DNA of 64,000 nt from Rhodococcus sp. B50 (GCF_013602415.1 NZ_WPAG02000002.1:1-64000); one strand, 5' to 3'. Shown: positions 55,167 to 64,000, counted from the first letter of the stretch. Made by a program: numbers and translations. Notes: generated by a model not told the origin, from the letters alone.

Positions 55167-56885
55167 TCAGCGAGTCGGCGAGTCGTACCGGGAATCCGGC
55201 ATGCGCGACCGGCCGAGATGGGTGCTCTCGGCCGCGATCGTCACGAGGGTGAGAGGCGTGCGTTCGTCGCCCGCCGTGATCACGACGCGATCCCCGGCGG
55301 CCCCGGGCTGCAGCAGCGACACCGTAGGGCGCTCGCGGGGCCATCCGTCCGGGTGGATGTGCACGTGGATCGCGGTCGCGTGCGGCATCGAGGAGGTCGG
55401 CGGGACCCCGTCGTAGACGACCGTGTCGAAATCGCGGTCGCCGGCGTACTCGCCCGCCAGCCGCAGACGGTCGGGCCCTGCCGCCGATCCGACCAGGCCG
55501 CGCCACGCCCCGGGACGGTCGGTGTGGACGAGGACCCGGGCCCCGACCGCGACGGCGCGGAAGACCACCTGCTGGGCGAGATACAACTCTCCCGCGATGT
55601 GGACCGAACGGACGCCGGGACCGGTGAGGCGGGCGGTGACAGCGCGACCGGCGTCGTCCGACCCGACGAGTTGCCCGCACCCGCCGGCCGGCAATGCGAG
55701 AGCGTCGAGTTCCTCGGCGTCCGACTCGCGCAGGGGAACCCGTTCCTCCAGATGCGGAACACCGAGTGGCAGTGCGGCTGTGAGAAGTTCGGCGTGACGT
55801 CCGTACGCCGGAAGCAGGCCCGCAGCGGACGGGACGTCCGACTCGCGCGTCGTGAACCGTGCCAGTGCCCCGATCCGGACCGAATCGTGGTCGCCCGGTC
55901 GCAGCCGGAGCACTAGTGTCGACGCCGACGTCGGATGTGCCCAGACCGCGGCCGTGTGGTGACGGTCGATCCGTCGGGGTTCGAACACCCCTCCGGAATC
56001 GACGGCGGAGGACAACGCGACGTGCCGAGGCGTCGGTGCCCATTCCGTCGCCGGAACACCGTGGGAGATCCGCAGCGCGGTCTGTTCGATCTCGTTCGCG
56101 GTGAGCAACCGCGCGGTGTACCCGTCGTCGCCGAGTGCGCGGATCACGCGCCGCGCCCCTGCGACGACCGTGCGCGCGGCACCCTCCGAACCACCGCCCC
56201 GGCGGGCCACGGCGGTCGCACAGGACGTGACATCGAGGCGGAGCACCACCCGGACCGTGCGTTCGGCGGCGGCGGGAAGCGGCCCGAGCAACTGCGCGTA
56301 GGCCTGTCCGGCGGGAGTCGAGTCGAGAACCCGACGCCCCTGCATCACGACGTCGATCCCGTCGAGGACGACGTCGTGCCGGTACAGGCATGCGGCGATC
56401 GCACCGAGGGGGAGTGTTCGTCCCGATTCCTCGCTCTCGCGGCCGAGCCTGGTGAGCGTGCCGGCCGGTGGCGCAAGCTCGAGGACGACGGTCGCGTACG
56501 GGCCGTCCCATCGCACCCCCACCGGGGCCGCCGACCCGGTCGGGAAGTCCCGGAGGACACCCGACAGGGGTACGCCGCCGGGGTGGCGACGCAGAACGGT
56601 CGCGATCCATTCGACCGTGCCGCGTCCGCCGATCCGTAGGAGGCACGCCGCGGCGACCGGCACGGCGAGTGCAGAGGCCACCCACACAGACGACCCGAGC
56701 GCCATCGCGAGCACCCACACGACGACGGCCGCGCACTGTGCGCTCGTCAGCCGGACGGCGATACGACTTCTCGCATCACCTGCCGCGGTGACGACTCGCG
56801 CGTGCTCCGACGCGGTCACGAATTGCGCGTGCTCCGACGCGGTCACGAATTGCGCGTGCTCCGACGCGGCCACGGTCCGTTGCAT
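55167..56885 (-). CDS. eccE: Type VII secretion protein EccE
   Basis: 572-residue EccE, an outer component of the ESX inner-membrane complex. Two transmembrane segments lie at about 43-80 (AVVVWVLAMALG, VWVASALAVPVAAACLL), followed by a large domain with the GVRWDGPYATVVLEL region. The start is ATG 56885 (MQRTVAASEH) after six G; a longer frame upstream would overlap the divergent eccB region. A threefold 9-residue repeat (SEHAQFVTA type) lies at the N-terminus. eccE is absent from the M. tuberculosis ESX-4 locus but found in ESX-4 of other actinobacteria. Confidence 0.84.
   Translation of the reverse strand: MQRTVAASEHAQFVTASEHAQFVTASEHARVVTAAGDARSRIAVRLTSAQCAAVVVWVLAMALGSSVWVASALAVPVAAACLLRIGGRGTVEWIATVLRRHPGGVPLSGVLRDFPTGSAAPVGVRWDGPYATVVLELAPPAGTLTRLGRESEESGRTLPLGAIAACLYRHDVVLDGIDVVMQGRRVLDSTPAGQAYAQLLGPLPAAAERTVRVVLRLDVTSCATAVARRGGGSEGAARTVVAGARRVIRALGDDGYTARLLTANEIEQTALRISHGVPATEWAPTPRHVALSSAVDSGGVFEPRRIDRHHTAAVWAHPTSASTLVLRLRPGDHDSVRIGALARFTTRESDVPSAAGLLPAYGRHAELLTAALPLGVPHLEERVPLRESDAEELDALALPAGGCGQLVGSDDAGRAVTARLTGPGVRSVHIAGELYLAQQVVFRAVAVGARVLVHTDRPGAWRGLVGSAAGPDRLRLAGEYAGDRDFDTVVYDGVPPTSSMPHATAIHVHIHPDGWPRERPTVSLLQPGAAGDRVVITAGDERTPLTLVTIAAESTHLGRSRMPDSRYDSPTR
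56793..56873 (-). repeat. Tandem 27-bp repeat, three copies, in the 5' end of eccE
   Basis: Three adjacent 27-bp units (56793-56819, 56820-56846, 56847-56873), almost identical in DNA, encoding nine-residue units of the type SEHAQFVTA in the cytosolic N-terminus. In frame, so copy-number change would not disrupt the gene. Confidence 0.95.
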
Positions 56886-57024
56886 CGATCCCCCCGAACG
56901 ACGGCCGGCAATCATCTCGACGGGGTGCCGACCTTCCCCCTGTGCCGCGCGGCGCGCGTGCGGTGAGCGCCCGACAGGACTGTACTGTGTTGCGCCAGAG
57001 AGCGTGCCGTACGGGGGGAGATCG

Positions 57025-58479
57025 ATGGCAGCGCAACCGACCACACGGTGGCAGGTCAGTGGATACCGGTTCCTGGCACGACGCATGGATCATGCGTTGG
57101 TGCGGGGCGACGTACGAATGATCCACGATCCCATGCGTTCCCAGTTCCGGGCGCTGGTCGTCGGGGTGGTCGTCGCGTGTGTCGTGCTGGGAGGTTGCGC
57201 CGCCCTCGCCCTGTTCCGCCCCCAGGACCGGATCGGTGATGCCGCCGTCGTGGTCGGACGCGACTCCGGTGCGCTCTACGTCGCGATCGACACGACGTTC
57301 CACCCCGTCCTGAACCTGGCGTCGGCGCGGTTGATCCTCGGATCTCCGGCCGAACCGGCGGTCGTGGCCGACCAGGAACTGACGAAACGCCCGCGCGGCC
57401 CGCTCGTGGGTATCCCGGGTGCACCGTCCTCCCTGGGCTACGACGCGGAGGACGCGCCGTGGACCGTCTGCGACGTCGCCGACCACGATGGCCTGCAGTC
57501 CTCGACCACCGCCGTGCTCGCGGGCACCCCCGATCATCGGGCAGGATCGGTGCTCGCCCACGACGAAGCACTCCTCGTGACGGAGGACGGTAGGTATCAC
57601 CTGCTCTACGACGGACGACGCGCCGAGATCGATCCGAACGACAGGTCGCTCGTGCGTCTGCTGGGCATCGACATCTCCCGCGCACGACCCGCGAGCCCCG
57701 GACTGCTCGCCGCCGTACCGGAGGTACCGAAGCTGACGGCACCTCCCATCGCCGGAGCGGGAGATCCTCCGCTCGTGCCGATCCCGGGTGCGCGTGTCGG
57801 GTCGGTCGTCGCGGTGTCCGAACCCGACGGCCAGAGTTTCCATGTGGTGCTCGAGAAGGGTGTGCAGGAGGTCTCGCCGGCCACCGCACACCTTATCCAC
57901 TTCTCCGATTCGCAAGGGGCACCGGAGATTCCGGTTGTACCGCCCGACATCCTCGCGGCCGCGCCGACGGTGCACGAACTCCCGGTCGACACGTTTCCCG
58001 AGGTCGTCCCGCGGATCGTCGATCCGGGGGACAGACCGGTGGCCTGCTCGACCTGGCACCCCGACGCGGGTGAGGACGACCGGCATCGGTCGGCCCTGCG
58101 GCTCTCCGCGGGGACCGCGCTGCCCACGGGGAAGGACGCCGTTCCCGTGACCCCGGCACAGGCCGACGGCGCGGGACCACAGGTCGACGCGATTCACATC
58201 CCGCCGGGCCGTGGCCGATACGTGCAGGCCACCTCGTTGACATCCGGCACCGACCGCCTCGGGTCGTTGTTCTTCGTCGCCGACACCGGTGTGCGATACG
58301 GCATCACCGATGCGGACGCCGCTGTGGCACTCGGCTTCACGGATCCACCCGTCCGGGTCCCGTGGCCCGTCCTGCAGTTGCTCGCCCCGGGACCCACGCT
58401 CGGCCGGGAGCAGGCGCTGCTCGCACACGACGGTGTCGCCGCCGACCCGGGAGCGGTCCCGGTACGGGCGGGCAACTGA
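57025..58479 (+). CDS. eccB: Type VII secretion protein EccB
   Basis: 484-residue EccB, which spans the inner membrane once and has a large periplasmic domain in the ESX complex. The cytosolic N-terminus matches the family (TTRWQVSGYRFLARRMDHALVRGD), with one transmembrane helix at about 44-66 (LVVGVVVACVVLGGCAALALF), then the periplasmic repeats (DSGALYVAIDTTFHPVLNLASARLI). ATG 57025 follows CGGGGGGAG; the long upstream frame is a shadow of eccE. Divergent from eccE over 139 nt, and convergent with mycP (6-nt gap). Confidence 0.93.
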   Translation: MAAQPTTRWQVSGYRFLARRMDHALVRGDVRMIHDPMRSQFRALVVGVVVACVVLGGCAALALFRPQDRIGDAAVVVGRDSGALYVAIDTTFHPVLNLASARLILGSPAEPAVVADQELTKRPRGPLVGIPGAPSSLGYDAEDAPWTVCDVADHDGLQSSTTAVLAGTPDHRAGSVLAHDEALLVTEDGRYHLLYDGRRAEIDPNDRSLVRLLGIDISRARPASPGLLAAVPEVPKLTAPPIAGAGDPPLVPIPGARVGSVVAVSEPDGQSFHVVLEKGVQEVSPATAHLIHFSDSQGAPEIPVVPPDILAAAPTVHELPVDTFPEVVPRIVDPGDRPVACSTWHPDAGEDDRHRSALRLSAGTALPTGKDAVPVTPAQADGAGPQVDAIHIPPGRGRYVQATSLTSGTDRLGSLFFVADTGVRYGITDADAAVALGFTDPPVRVPWPVLQLLAPGPTLGREQALLAHDGVAADPGAVPVRAGN

Positions 58480-58484
58480 GGCCT

Positions 58485-59852
58485 TCAGGTCCGTGACCGG
58501 GTGAGGCGTCGTGCCGGTGCGGTGAGGACGAGAACGAGGACGGTCGCGACCGCCACAGCCGCAGCCGAGGCCAGCGCGATACTGCGCGGCCGGTGATCCG
58601 GCACCGGGGCGGGGCTCGGTTCGTCGACGGGCACCGCCGGCACCGGCTCCGCGCGATCGGTCGGAAACGGCGCGGTGACGGCCGCGAGCGGATCCACGAC
58701 ACCATGCCCCACCTGCGGATTCCACCCTTCCGCGGGGGAGTGGGCGGTGCTCTCGACGCGCGCCATCACCTCCCGAGCGGACAATTGCGGATGCCGAGAC
58801 CGCACGAGCGCGACCGTCGCCGCGACGAGTGGTGCCGCGAAACTCGTTCCGGACACCGGCCGGCCGCCCTGCGGGCCGGGAATCAGATCGGCCAGGCCGT
58901 CGGTACCGGGATTGAGCGACACGAGCCCGCTCCCCGGTGCGGCGACATCGACCCACGGACCGGGAAGGCTGTACTCGGCGGGTGTGCCGTCGTCCTCGAC
59001 CGCGCCGACGGCGAGGACGTACTCGTCGTACCAGGCGGGAGACGCCAGGGTGACGACCGAATCCCACGTATCGGCAGCGGGATCGACCGGATCCACCGAG
59101 GCCGGATTGCCCTCGCGGCAGGTGTCGGTGTTGCCGGCCGCCGCGACGACGACCGCGTCGTGCACATCCGTCGCGTACTGCACCGCTGCTCCCAGTGGAC
59201 CGTCGGCGAGGCCCTCGGCGACGGTCCGGCACGCGACCTCCGAGATGTTGACGACGGTGGCGCCGAGATCCACAGCGCGACGGACGGCCGCGGCGAGGGT
59301 CCGCACGTCGCCGTACCCGGTGGCGTTGCGCGCGGCATCGTCGTCCGACCGGGAGCGATCGGCGAAATGGCCGCTGGACTGACGGATGGCGATCACCTCC
59401 ACCTCGGGGGCGCCGCCGGCGAAGCCCGAGCCGGGTGCCGTGCGCGCCGCGATCAGTCCGGCGACGAGGGTGCCGTGCGCATCGCAGTCCTCGGTGCCGT
59501 CGCCCGTGGACACGTAGTCGCCGCCCGGCATCGGAGCCGGCAGGCGCGGGTGCGGATGGACTCCGGTGTCGATGACGGCGACGACCTGTCCGGCCCCGCG
59601 TGTGATCGGCCAGACCGACGCGAAGTCGAGGATCCGTTGTGCCCGGGGGATCTGCGGCCCGTCGGGGGCGTCGGGGAGTTCCGCGCACAGCACCCGTAGT
59701 TCGGTGGCCTCGGGAGGGGCGGGTGCCGCTCCGGAAGGCAAGTGCGCGGGGTCCGGTACCGGCGGCGCGGCGGCCGCGACACCCGACGTGGCGGATGCCA
59801 GCAGGACGGCCAGGAGGAGGACCGCGAACCGACGTGGCGGATGCACCGTCAC
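58485..59852 (-). CDS. mycP: Mycosin, membrane-anchored subtilisin-like serine protease
   Basis: 455-residue mycosin of a type VII system. Signal peptide (about 8-30), catalytic triad Asp95 (AVIDTGV), His126 (DCDAHGT), Ser337 (SGTSFAAP), with oxyanion Asn241 (AAGNTDT), Pro-rich linker, and a C-terminal transmembrane anchor (about 427-447). Mycosins stabilise the ESX complex and cleave some substrates. GTG 59852 overlaps the eccD TGA (GTGA), so translation is coupled to eccD. Confidence 0.93.
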   Translation of the reverse strand: MTVHPPRRFAVLLLAVLLASATSGVAAAAPPVPDPAHLPSGAAPAPPEATELRVLCAELPDAPDGPQIPRAQRILDFASVWPITRGAGQVVAVIDTGVHPHPRLPAPMPGGDYVSTGDGTEDCDAHGTLVAGLIAARTAPGSGFAGGAPEVEVIAIRQSSGHFADRSRSDDDAARNATGYGDVRTLAAAVRRAVDLGATVVNISEVACRTVAEGLADGPLGAAVQYATDVHDAVVVAAAGNTDTCREGNPASVDPVDPAADTWDSVVTLASPAWYDEYVLAVGAVEDDGTPAEYSLPGPWVDVAAPGSGLVSLNPGTDGLADLIPGPQGGRPVSGTSFAAPLVAATVALVRSRHPQLSAREVMARVESTAHSPAEGWNPQVGHGVVDPLAAVTAPFPTDRAEPVPAVPVDEPSPAPVPDHRPRSIALASAAAVAVATVLVLVLTAPARRLTRSRT

Positions 59853-61303
59853 AGTCCGCGGATCGCCGCGTACACGCCGGCGACCCAGCACGCCAGTGGC
59901 ACGACGGTTGCGATGGTCGCGTACTCGACGATCTCGGCGATCCGGCGTTGCACCGGGGTGAACGTCCGTCGTGGTGCGACCACACCGAAGAGAAAGCCGG
60001 CACACGCGAGTCCGGCGGCCGCCGTGAACACCGCCCACGGGGGCAGCACCCCACTCGCTGATGCACCCGCAAGCAACCCGAGCAGAAGCACCGCGCCGCC
60101 TGCCACGAGCGGAGCGGCCTGTGCGGTCGCGGTGTAGGTACGTCCCCGGAAGACCAGTACGACGGCCGCCACGACGGCCAGGGCCACCGCGGGAACGAAG
60201 ACCTCTCCGCCCCAGGGGTATGCGGCGCACCACGCTCCGCCCGCCGTGAGCACGACCACGGCGTGGACGATCCCGGTGAGGGCGCCCCGCGCGCGGTCGG
60301 CGCGGTGTTCGAGCTCCGCCGGTGACGGCAGCCCCGACATGTTCCCGTCCTCGGCGGTCTCCGATTCGAGCGGGGCGCCGGGTGCGGGGACCGGTGGGAT
60401 GGGCAGTTTCGCGAGCATCCCCGCCAGGCGAGGTGCTGCCCCGGCGAGCAGCAGTGCCGTCGCCACCGTTCCGGCTCCGAGGGCGCGCGCATCGAGACCG
60501 GTGGTCGAGGCGAGGACGGCGTTCACGACGACACCCGCAGCGGTCGCGGCGACCGCCGTGCACGACGCGAGGCCGATGCGGGTGACGCGAACGGCGATCA
60601 CCGCGACCGCGCCGGTGAGTGCCGCCGCGAGAACGAGGCGAGGCGCCGGCGAACTCCCGGGGACGAGCAGCGCGCCGGCCGTCGACGCGAGCGGGAAGGC
60701 GCACCACAGCAGCGCGGTGGCGGTGCGTCGATCGTCGTGGAGTCGCGCGAAGATGCCCGCGGCGAGCAGCAGCAGGAGCGGCAGCACCGCGCACATCGCA
60801 CCCAGGACGAGGCGGCCCGCACCGTCGGGCAGGAACAGCAACGGCAGGCATCCCGCAGCGAGGGCGACCGGGCCCAGGACCGCTGCGACGAGACCCGACG
60901 GACCCGCACCCCACGGCGTCGCCGTCCGGTCCGAGGACGCGACGCTGTACATGACGTCGTCGAACAACGGTGGAGGAGCGGGTGACCCGGCGTCCTCCAG
61001 GACGAGGATCTCACCGTCGCGGACGCCGTGTTCGTCGAGGCTCAGCGCACCGGACAGGGGAGCCCGGCCGACGCGTGCGAGCGCCCAGCCGTCGGGTTCC
61101 GTGCGCTCGGGTGTCGCGTCGAAGTCGTTGTCCGGCCGGTGCCCGGCGACGAGATCCACGATCCCCGGCAGCAGCAGCGCCACCGGAACGTCGAGGGGCA
61201 GCGCGAGATCGACCTCGGTGTGGCGGGCGAGCACGGTGATCCGGCACAGATCCGGGGCTCCCACCTGCCCCGGGGTCTCGGATCGCGCACGCACAGATGT
61301 CAT
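59849..61303 (-). CDS. eccD: Type VII secretion protein EccD
   Basis: 484-residue EccD. N-terminal ubiquitin-like cytosolic domain (about 15-105; CRITVLARHTEVDLALPLDVPVALLLP), then about eleven hydrophobic transmembrane segments, forming the membrane vestibule of the ESX complex as a dimer. ATG follows a run of six G about 12 nt upstream. First gene of an eccD-mycP transcript, divergent from eccC across 217 nt. Confidence 0.93.
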   Translation of the reverse strand: MTSVRARSETPGQVGAPDLCRITVLARHTEVDLALPLDVPVALLLPGIVDLVAGHRPDNDFDATPERTEPDGWALARVGRAPLSGALSLDEHGVRDGEILVLEDAGSPAPPPLFDDVMYSVASSDRTATPWGAGPSGLVAAVLGPVALAAGCLPLLFLPDGAGRLVLGAMCAVLPLLLLLAAGIFARLHDDRRTATALLWCAFPLASTAGALLVPGSSPAPRLVLAAALTGAVAVIAVRVTRIGLASCTAVAATAAGVVVNAVLASTTGLDARALGAGTVATALLLAGAAPRLAGMLAKLPIPPVPAPGAPLESETAEDGNMSGLPSPAELEHRADRARGALTGIVHAVVVLTAGGAWCAAYPWGGEVFVPAVALAVVAAVVLVFRGRTYTATAQAAPLVAGGAVLLLGLLAGASASGVLPPWAVFTAAAGLACAGFLFGVVAPRRTFTPVQRRIAEIVEYATIATVVPLACWVAGVYAAIRGL

Positions 61304-61428
61304 CGGCCTCGGTTCCCCCCGTCACTGCAGTCCGAACGACGCAGACCATACGACATCGTCCCGGCCGGTGTCCCGTCCGAGTTCCCCGTCGAGGGACCGC
61401 CTGACGAGGAGGGGTACGGAAGGTCGCA

Positions 61429-61488
61429 GCTGTAGGTGGGGACGGACGCAGCCGTAGGTTAGTCTTCCACGACCGTAGGGCCGTAGGG
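61429..61488 (+). repeat. Four GYNGTAGGK-like direct repeats upstream of eccC
   Basis: GCTGTAGGT (61429), GCCGTAGGT (61451), ACCGTAGGG (61472), GCCGTAGGG (61480). The first three are spaced 22 and 21 nt apart, about two helical turns, within the eccD-eccC divergent region. A TAGTCT (61460-61465) could be a -10. This pattern could bind a response regulator; no binding protein is known. Confidence 0.6.
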
Positions 61489-61520
61489 GGCGGCCGACGG
61501 CCTTCCGGGGGGTGGCGAAC

Positions 61521-64000
61521 GTGAGCACCGTACGTTTCGTGCGCAGAGCACGGCGGGAGGCACCGCGCGTGCCCAGCGGCGAAGTGAGTGTCCAACCGCC
61601 GCCGGACATCCCCCGGGCCACACCCGGCAACCTGGTGACCAAACTGCTCCCGCTCGTGATGGTCGCGGCGATGATCGGGATGGTCGCGTTGATGTTCACC
61701 ACGGGAGCCGCGCGCAGCCCCATGGCGATGATCTTCCCGCTCATGATGGTCGTATCCCTGGTGGGCATGCTCGCCAACGGTGGTCGCGGCGGCGGGACGA
61801 AGACCGCCGAGGCGAACGAGGACCGCAAGGACTATCTGAGATATCTCGATCAACTCCGGCGCGAGGTCACCGAGACGGCGCACGAACAACGTCGGGCGCT
61901 CGAATGGACGCATCCCGATCCGGCCCTGCTGTGGACCCTCGCCGGCACCGTCCGGATGTGGGAGCGGCGCACGGCCGATCCGGATTTCGGTCATCTCAGG
62001 GTGGGGCGCGGCGGTCAGCGACTCGCGACCCGGCTCGTGCCACCCGACACGGGACCTGTCGAGGATCTCGAACCCGTCGCCGCCGTCTCGCTGCGCCGGT
62101 TCGTGCGCGCACACTCGGTGGTGCCGGCACTGCCCACGGCCGTGTCGCTGCGAGGTTTCGCCGCGATCGGTATCGACGGTGACCGTGAGGCGGCACGCTC
62201 GCTCGCGCGGGCGATGCTCGCGCAGGCGTGCACCTTCCACGGACCCGACATGCTGCACGTCGCCGTCGTGTGCGGGCCCGACACCGCCGCGGAATGGGAG
62301 TGGATCAAGTGGCTGCCGCACGCGCAGAACCCGGTCCTGCGCGACGGTGCGGGCAGCGCCCGTACGGTGTTCGGCTCGGTACTCGAACTCGAGACGGATC
62401 TCGCGGTGGTCCTGGCCGGTCGCAGCAGGTTCGTCCGGAACGCTCCGGCCGCCGAGGGAGCAGCGCACCTCGTCGTGGTCGTCGACGGCGGGGTCACGGG
62501 TTCGGGTTCGGGCGTGCTCGACGACGGTCTCGACGCGGTGACCGTGCTCGACCTCTCCGGATACGCCGCACGGCTGAGCGCGACACGCGGCCTGCGTCTG
62601 GTGGTCGAGGAGGGACATGTCGGGGTCGCGACCGGCACCGCCGTCGACGTCTTCGCCGATACCGACGGCATCGCCGCCGCGCAGGCACAGACGCTGGCGA
62701 GGCGGCTCGCCCCGTATCGGGTGACGAGCGGCGCGGTGGACGACAGCGCCGTCGACGACCGGCCGTCGAGCTGGCAGGAGTTGCTCGGGCTCGGGGACGT
62801 GGCCCGATTCGACCCCGAGCAGGCGTGGGTTCCGCGCCGCGGACGCGACCGTCTGCGGGTGCCCATCGGCGTGGGCATCGACGGTGCGCCCGTCGAGCTC
62901 GATCTCAAGGAGGCGGCCGAGAACGGTATGGGTCCGCACGGATTATGCATCGGCGCAACAGGGTCGGGGAAGAGTGAGTTCCTGCGGACACTGGTCCTGG
63001 GCCTCGTGGCGACGCACCCACCCGAGGCGCTCAACCTGGTCCTGGTGGACTTCAAGGGCGGCGCGACCTTCCTCGGTCTCGAACAGATCGAGCACGTCGC
63101 GGCGGTGATCACCAATCTCACGGACGAGATCGCGATGGTCGACCGCATGAAGGACGCCCTCGAGGGTGAGATGAACCGCCGGCAGGAACTGCTGCGGACC
63201 GCGGGGAACTTCGCCAACGTCGGCGACTACGAGAAGGCCAGGGCGGCAGGTGCCCCGCTCGATCCCCTGCCCGCGCTGTTCATCGTGGTCGACGAGTTCT
63301 CCGAACTGCTCTCGCAACAACCCGAATTCGCCGATCTCTTCGCGGCGATCGGACGACTGGGACGATCGCTGCACATGCACCTGTTGCTGGCGAGCCAGCG
63401 ACTCGACGAGGGCCGGCTCCGCGGCCTCGACAGTCACCTGTCGTACCGCATCGGCCTGAAGACGTTCTCCGCCAACGAATCGCGGAGCGTCCTCGGCGTT
63501 CCCGACGCATACCACCTGCCGTCGACGCCCGGCGCGGGATACCTCCGGACCGATTCCGCCGACATCCAGCGGTTCTCCGCGGCGTACGTCTCCGGACCGT
63601 ACGAACCCGGCCGTCCCTCCCGGCGCACCCGTTCGGCAGCGCCGGCCGGTGCGTCCCGGCCCCGCGTCTTCACGGCCCGGGCGGTGCCGATCGAGTCCGG
63701 CCCGCCCGCTCCGGTCACCGAACCGCTCCCGGTCCCCGCCGCGGGCGACGGACGGAGCGTTCTCGAGGTGGTCGTCGACCGGATACGGGGACACGGCGCA
63801 CCGGCACACGAGGTGTGGCAGCCCCCGCTCGACGAATCCCCGTCGCTGGACATGCTCCTGCCCCGGTCGGTGCTTACCGGCGACGTGCCGCGTCACGCTG
63901 CGCTACGCACCGTCGTCGGTGTCGTGGACCGGCCGTTCGATCAACGCCGCGACCCGCTGGTGGTGGACCTGTCGGGGTCCGCCGGCAACGTCGTGGTCGT
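61521..64000 (+). CDS. eccC: Type VII secretion ATPase EccC, 5' part (runs off window)
   Basis: FtsK/SpoIIIE-type ATPase that drives ESX secretion and recognises substrates; about 826 of an expected 1300 or so residues are visible. Typical N-terminus (STVRFVRRARREAPRVPSGE), two transmembrane segments at about 40-90, and first ATPase domain with Walker A GATGSGKS at residues 478-485 and Walker B (PALFIVVDEFSE). The second ATPase domain is just starting at the edge (VVGVVDRPFDQRRDPLVVDL). GTG start after six G and TGG. esx substrate genes would be expected downstream, outside the window. Confidence 0.95.
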   Translation, partial: MSTVRFVRRARREAPRVPSGEVSVQPPPDIPRATPGNLVTKLLPLVMVAAMIGMVALMFTTGAARSPMAMIFPLMMVVSLVGMLANGGRGGGTKTAEANEDRKDYLRYLDQLRREVTETAHEQRRALEWTHPDPALLWTLAGTVRMWERRTADPDFGHLRVGRGGQRLATRLVPPDTGPVEDLEPVAAVSLRRFVRAHSVVPALPTAVSLRGFAAIGIDGDREAARSLARAMLAQACTFHGPDMLHVAVVCGPDTAAEWEWIKWLPHAQNPVLRDGAGSARTVFGSVLELETDLAVVLAGRSRFVRNAPAAEGAAHLVVVVDGGVTGSGSGVLDDGLDAVTVLDLSGYAARLSATRGLRLVVEEGHVGVATGTAVDVFADTDGIAAAQAQTLARRLAPYRVTSGAVDDSAVDDRPSSWQELLGLGDVARFDPEQAWVPRRGRDRLRVPIGVGIDGAPVELDLKEAAENGMGPHGLCIGATGSGKSEFLRTLVLGLVATHPPEALNLVLVDFKGGATFLGLEQIEHVAAVITNLTDEIAMVDRMKDALEGEMNRRQELLRTAGNFANVGDYEKARAAGAPLDPLPALFIVVDEFSELLSQQPEFADLFAAIGRLGRSLHMHLLLASQRLDEGRLRGLDSHLSYRIGLKTFSANESRSVLGVPDAYHLPSTPGAGYLRTDSADIQRFSAAYVSGPYEPGRPSRRTRSAAPAGASRPRVFTARAVPIESGPPAPVTEPLPVPAAGDGRSVLEVVVDRIRGHGAPAHEVWQPPLDESPSLDMLLPRSVLTGDVPRHAALRTVVGVVDRPFDQRRDPLVVDLSGSAGNVVV

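Noticed and set aside
56886..57024. Upstream extension of eccE (frame open to 57086) and of eccB (frame open from 56452)
   Set aside because: Both extensions would overlap the divergent gene; the internal ATGs with G6-type sites are better.
56776..60492. Reverse-strand open frame of 1238 codons over eccB and mycP
   Set aside because: Arg/Gly/Ser-rich translation without family motifs; the true genes in this stretch are clear.
61011..62939. Reverse open frame opposite eccC
   Set aside because: Covers the recognised N-terminal part of EccC; translation has no domain signature.

Overview
The window reads as chromosomal DNA of a high-GC, mycolic-acid-containing actinobacterium, most likely a Rhodococcus or a close relative in the Corynebacteriales. 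The grounds are two antigen-85-type mycolyltransferases, a type VII (ESX-4-like) secretion locus with eccE, short-LID adenylate kinase, zinc-type S14 and L36, frequent GTG/TTG starts, and truA-rplQ-rpoA lying near an ESX locus, as in mycobacteria. The genus is an inference.

Region 1 (1-25256) holds three tandem + strand non-ribosomal peptide synthetase genes. The first is cut by the window edge (A-T-C-A-T-TE visible), the second is A-T-C-A-T-TE, and the third is A-T-C-A-T-C-A-T-E-C-A-T-TE. Each ends in its own thioesterase, and the second and third each begin with an adenylation domain, so they look like separate, duplicated assembly lines rather than one relay. The third module of the large enzyme has a threonine-type pocket followed by an epimerase. 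A mycolyltransferase (25366-26436) and a strong terminator follow. Converging on them is a minus-strand DrrA-type ABC exporter (ATPase plus two permeases, 26538-29312), a plausible export route for a peptide product.

Region 2 (29434-31919) is a GntR/FCD regulator divergent from a Tat-exported amidase.

Region 3 (32405-50561) is the S10-spc-alpha ribosomal supercluster: rpsJ-rplC-rplD-rplW-rplB-rpsS-rplV-rpsC-rplP-rpmC-rpsQ, then rplN-rplX-rplE-rpsN-rpsH-rplF-rplR-rpsE-rpmD-rplO, then secY-adk-map, then infA-rpmJ-rpsM-rpsK-rpsD-rpoA-rplQ-truA. A reverse-strand D-aminoacyl-tRNA deacylase lies between map and infA. Many genes overlap by 1-4 nt. GC-rich hairpins, mostly without a T-tract, divide the cluster into blocks, and promoter-like sequences follow several of them.

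Region 4 (50573-55154) has a second mycolyltransferase, a convergent 21-codon ORF with an excellent ribosome binding site (possible small membrane-active peptide), a phosphotransferase-family kinase, an acyl-CoA dehydrogenase divergent from a TetR regulator, and an FMN reductase coupled to the TetR gene.

Region 5 (55167-64000) is a type VII secretion locus: eccE(-), eccB(+), mycP(-), eccD(-) and the first part of eccC(+), which runs off the window. Four of its start codons follow a run of six G residues. No tRNA, rRNA, CRISPR array, insertion sequence or phage gene was seen.
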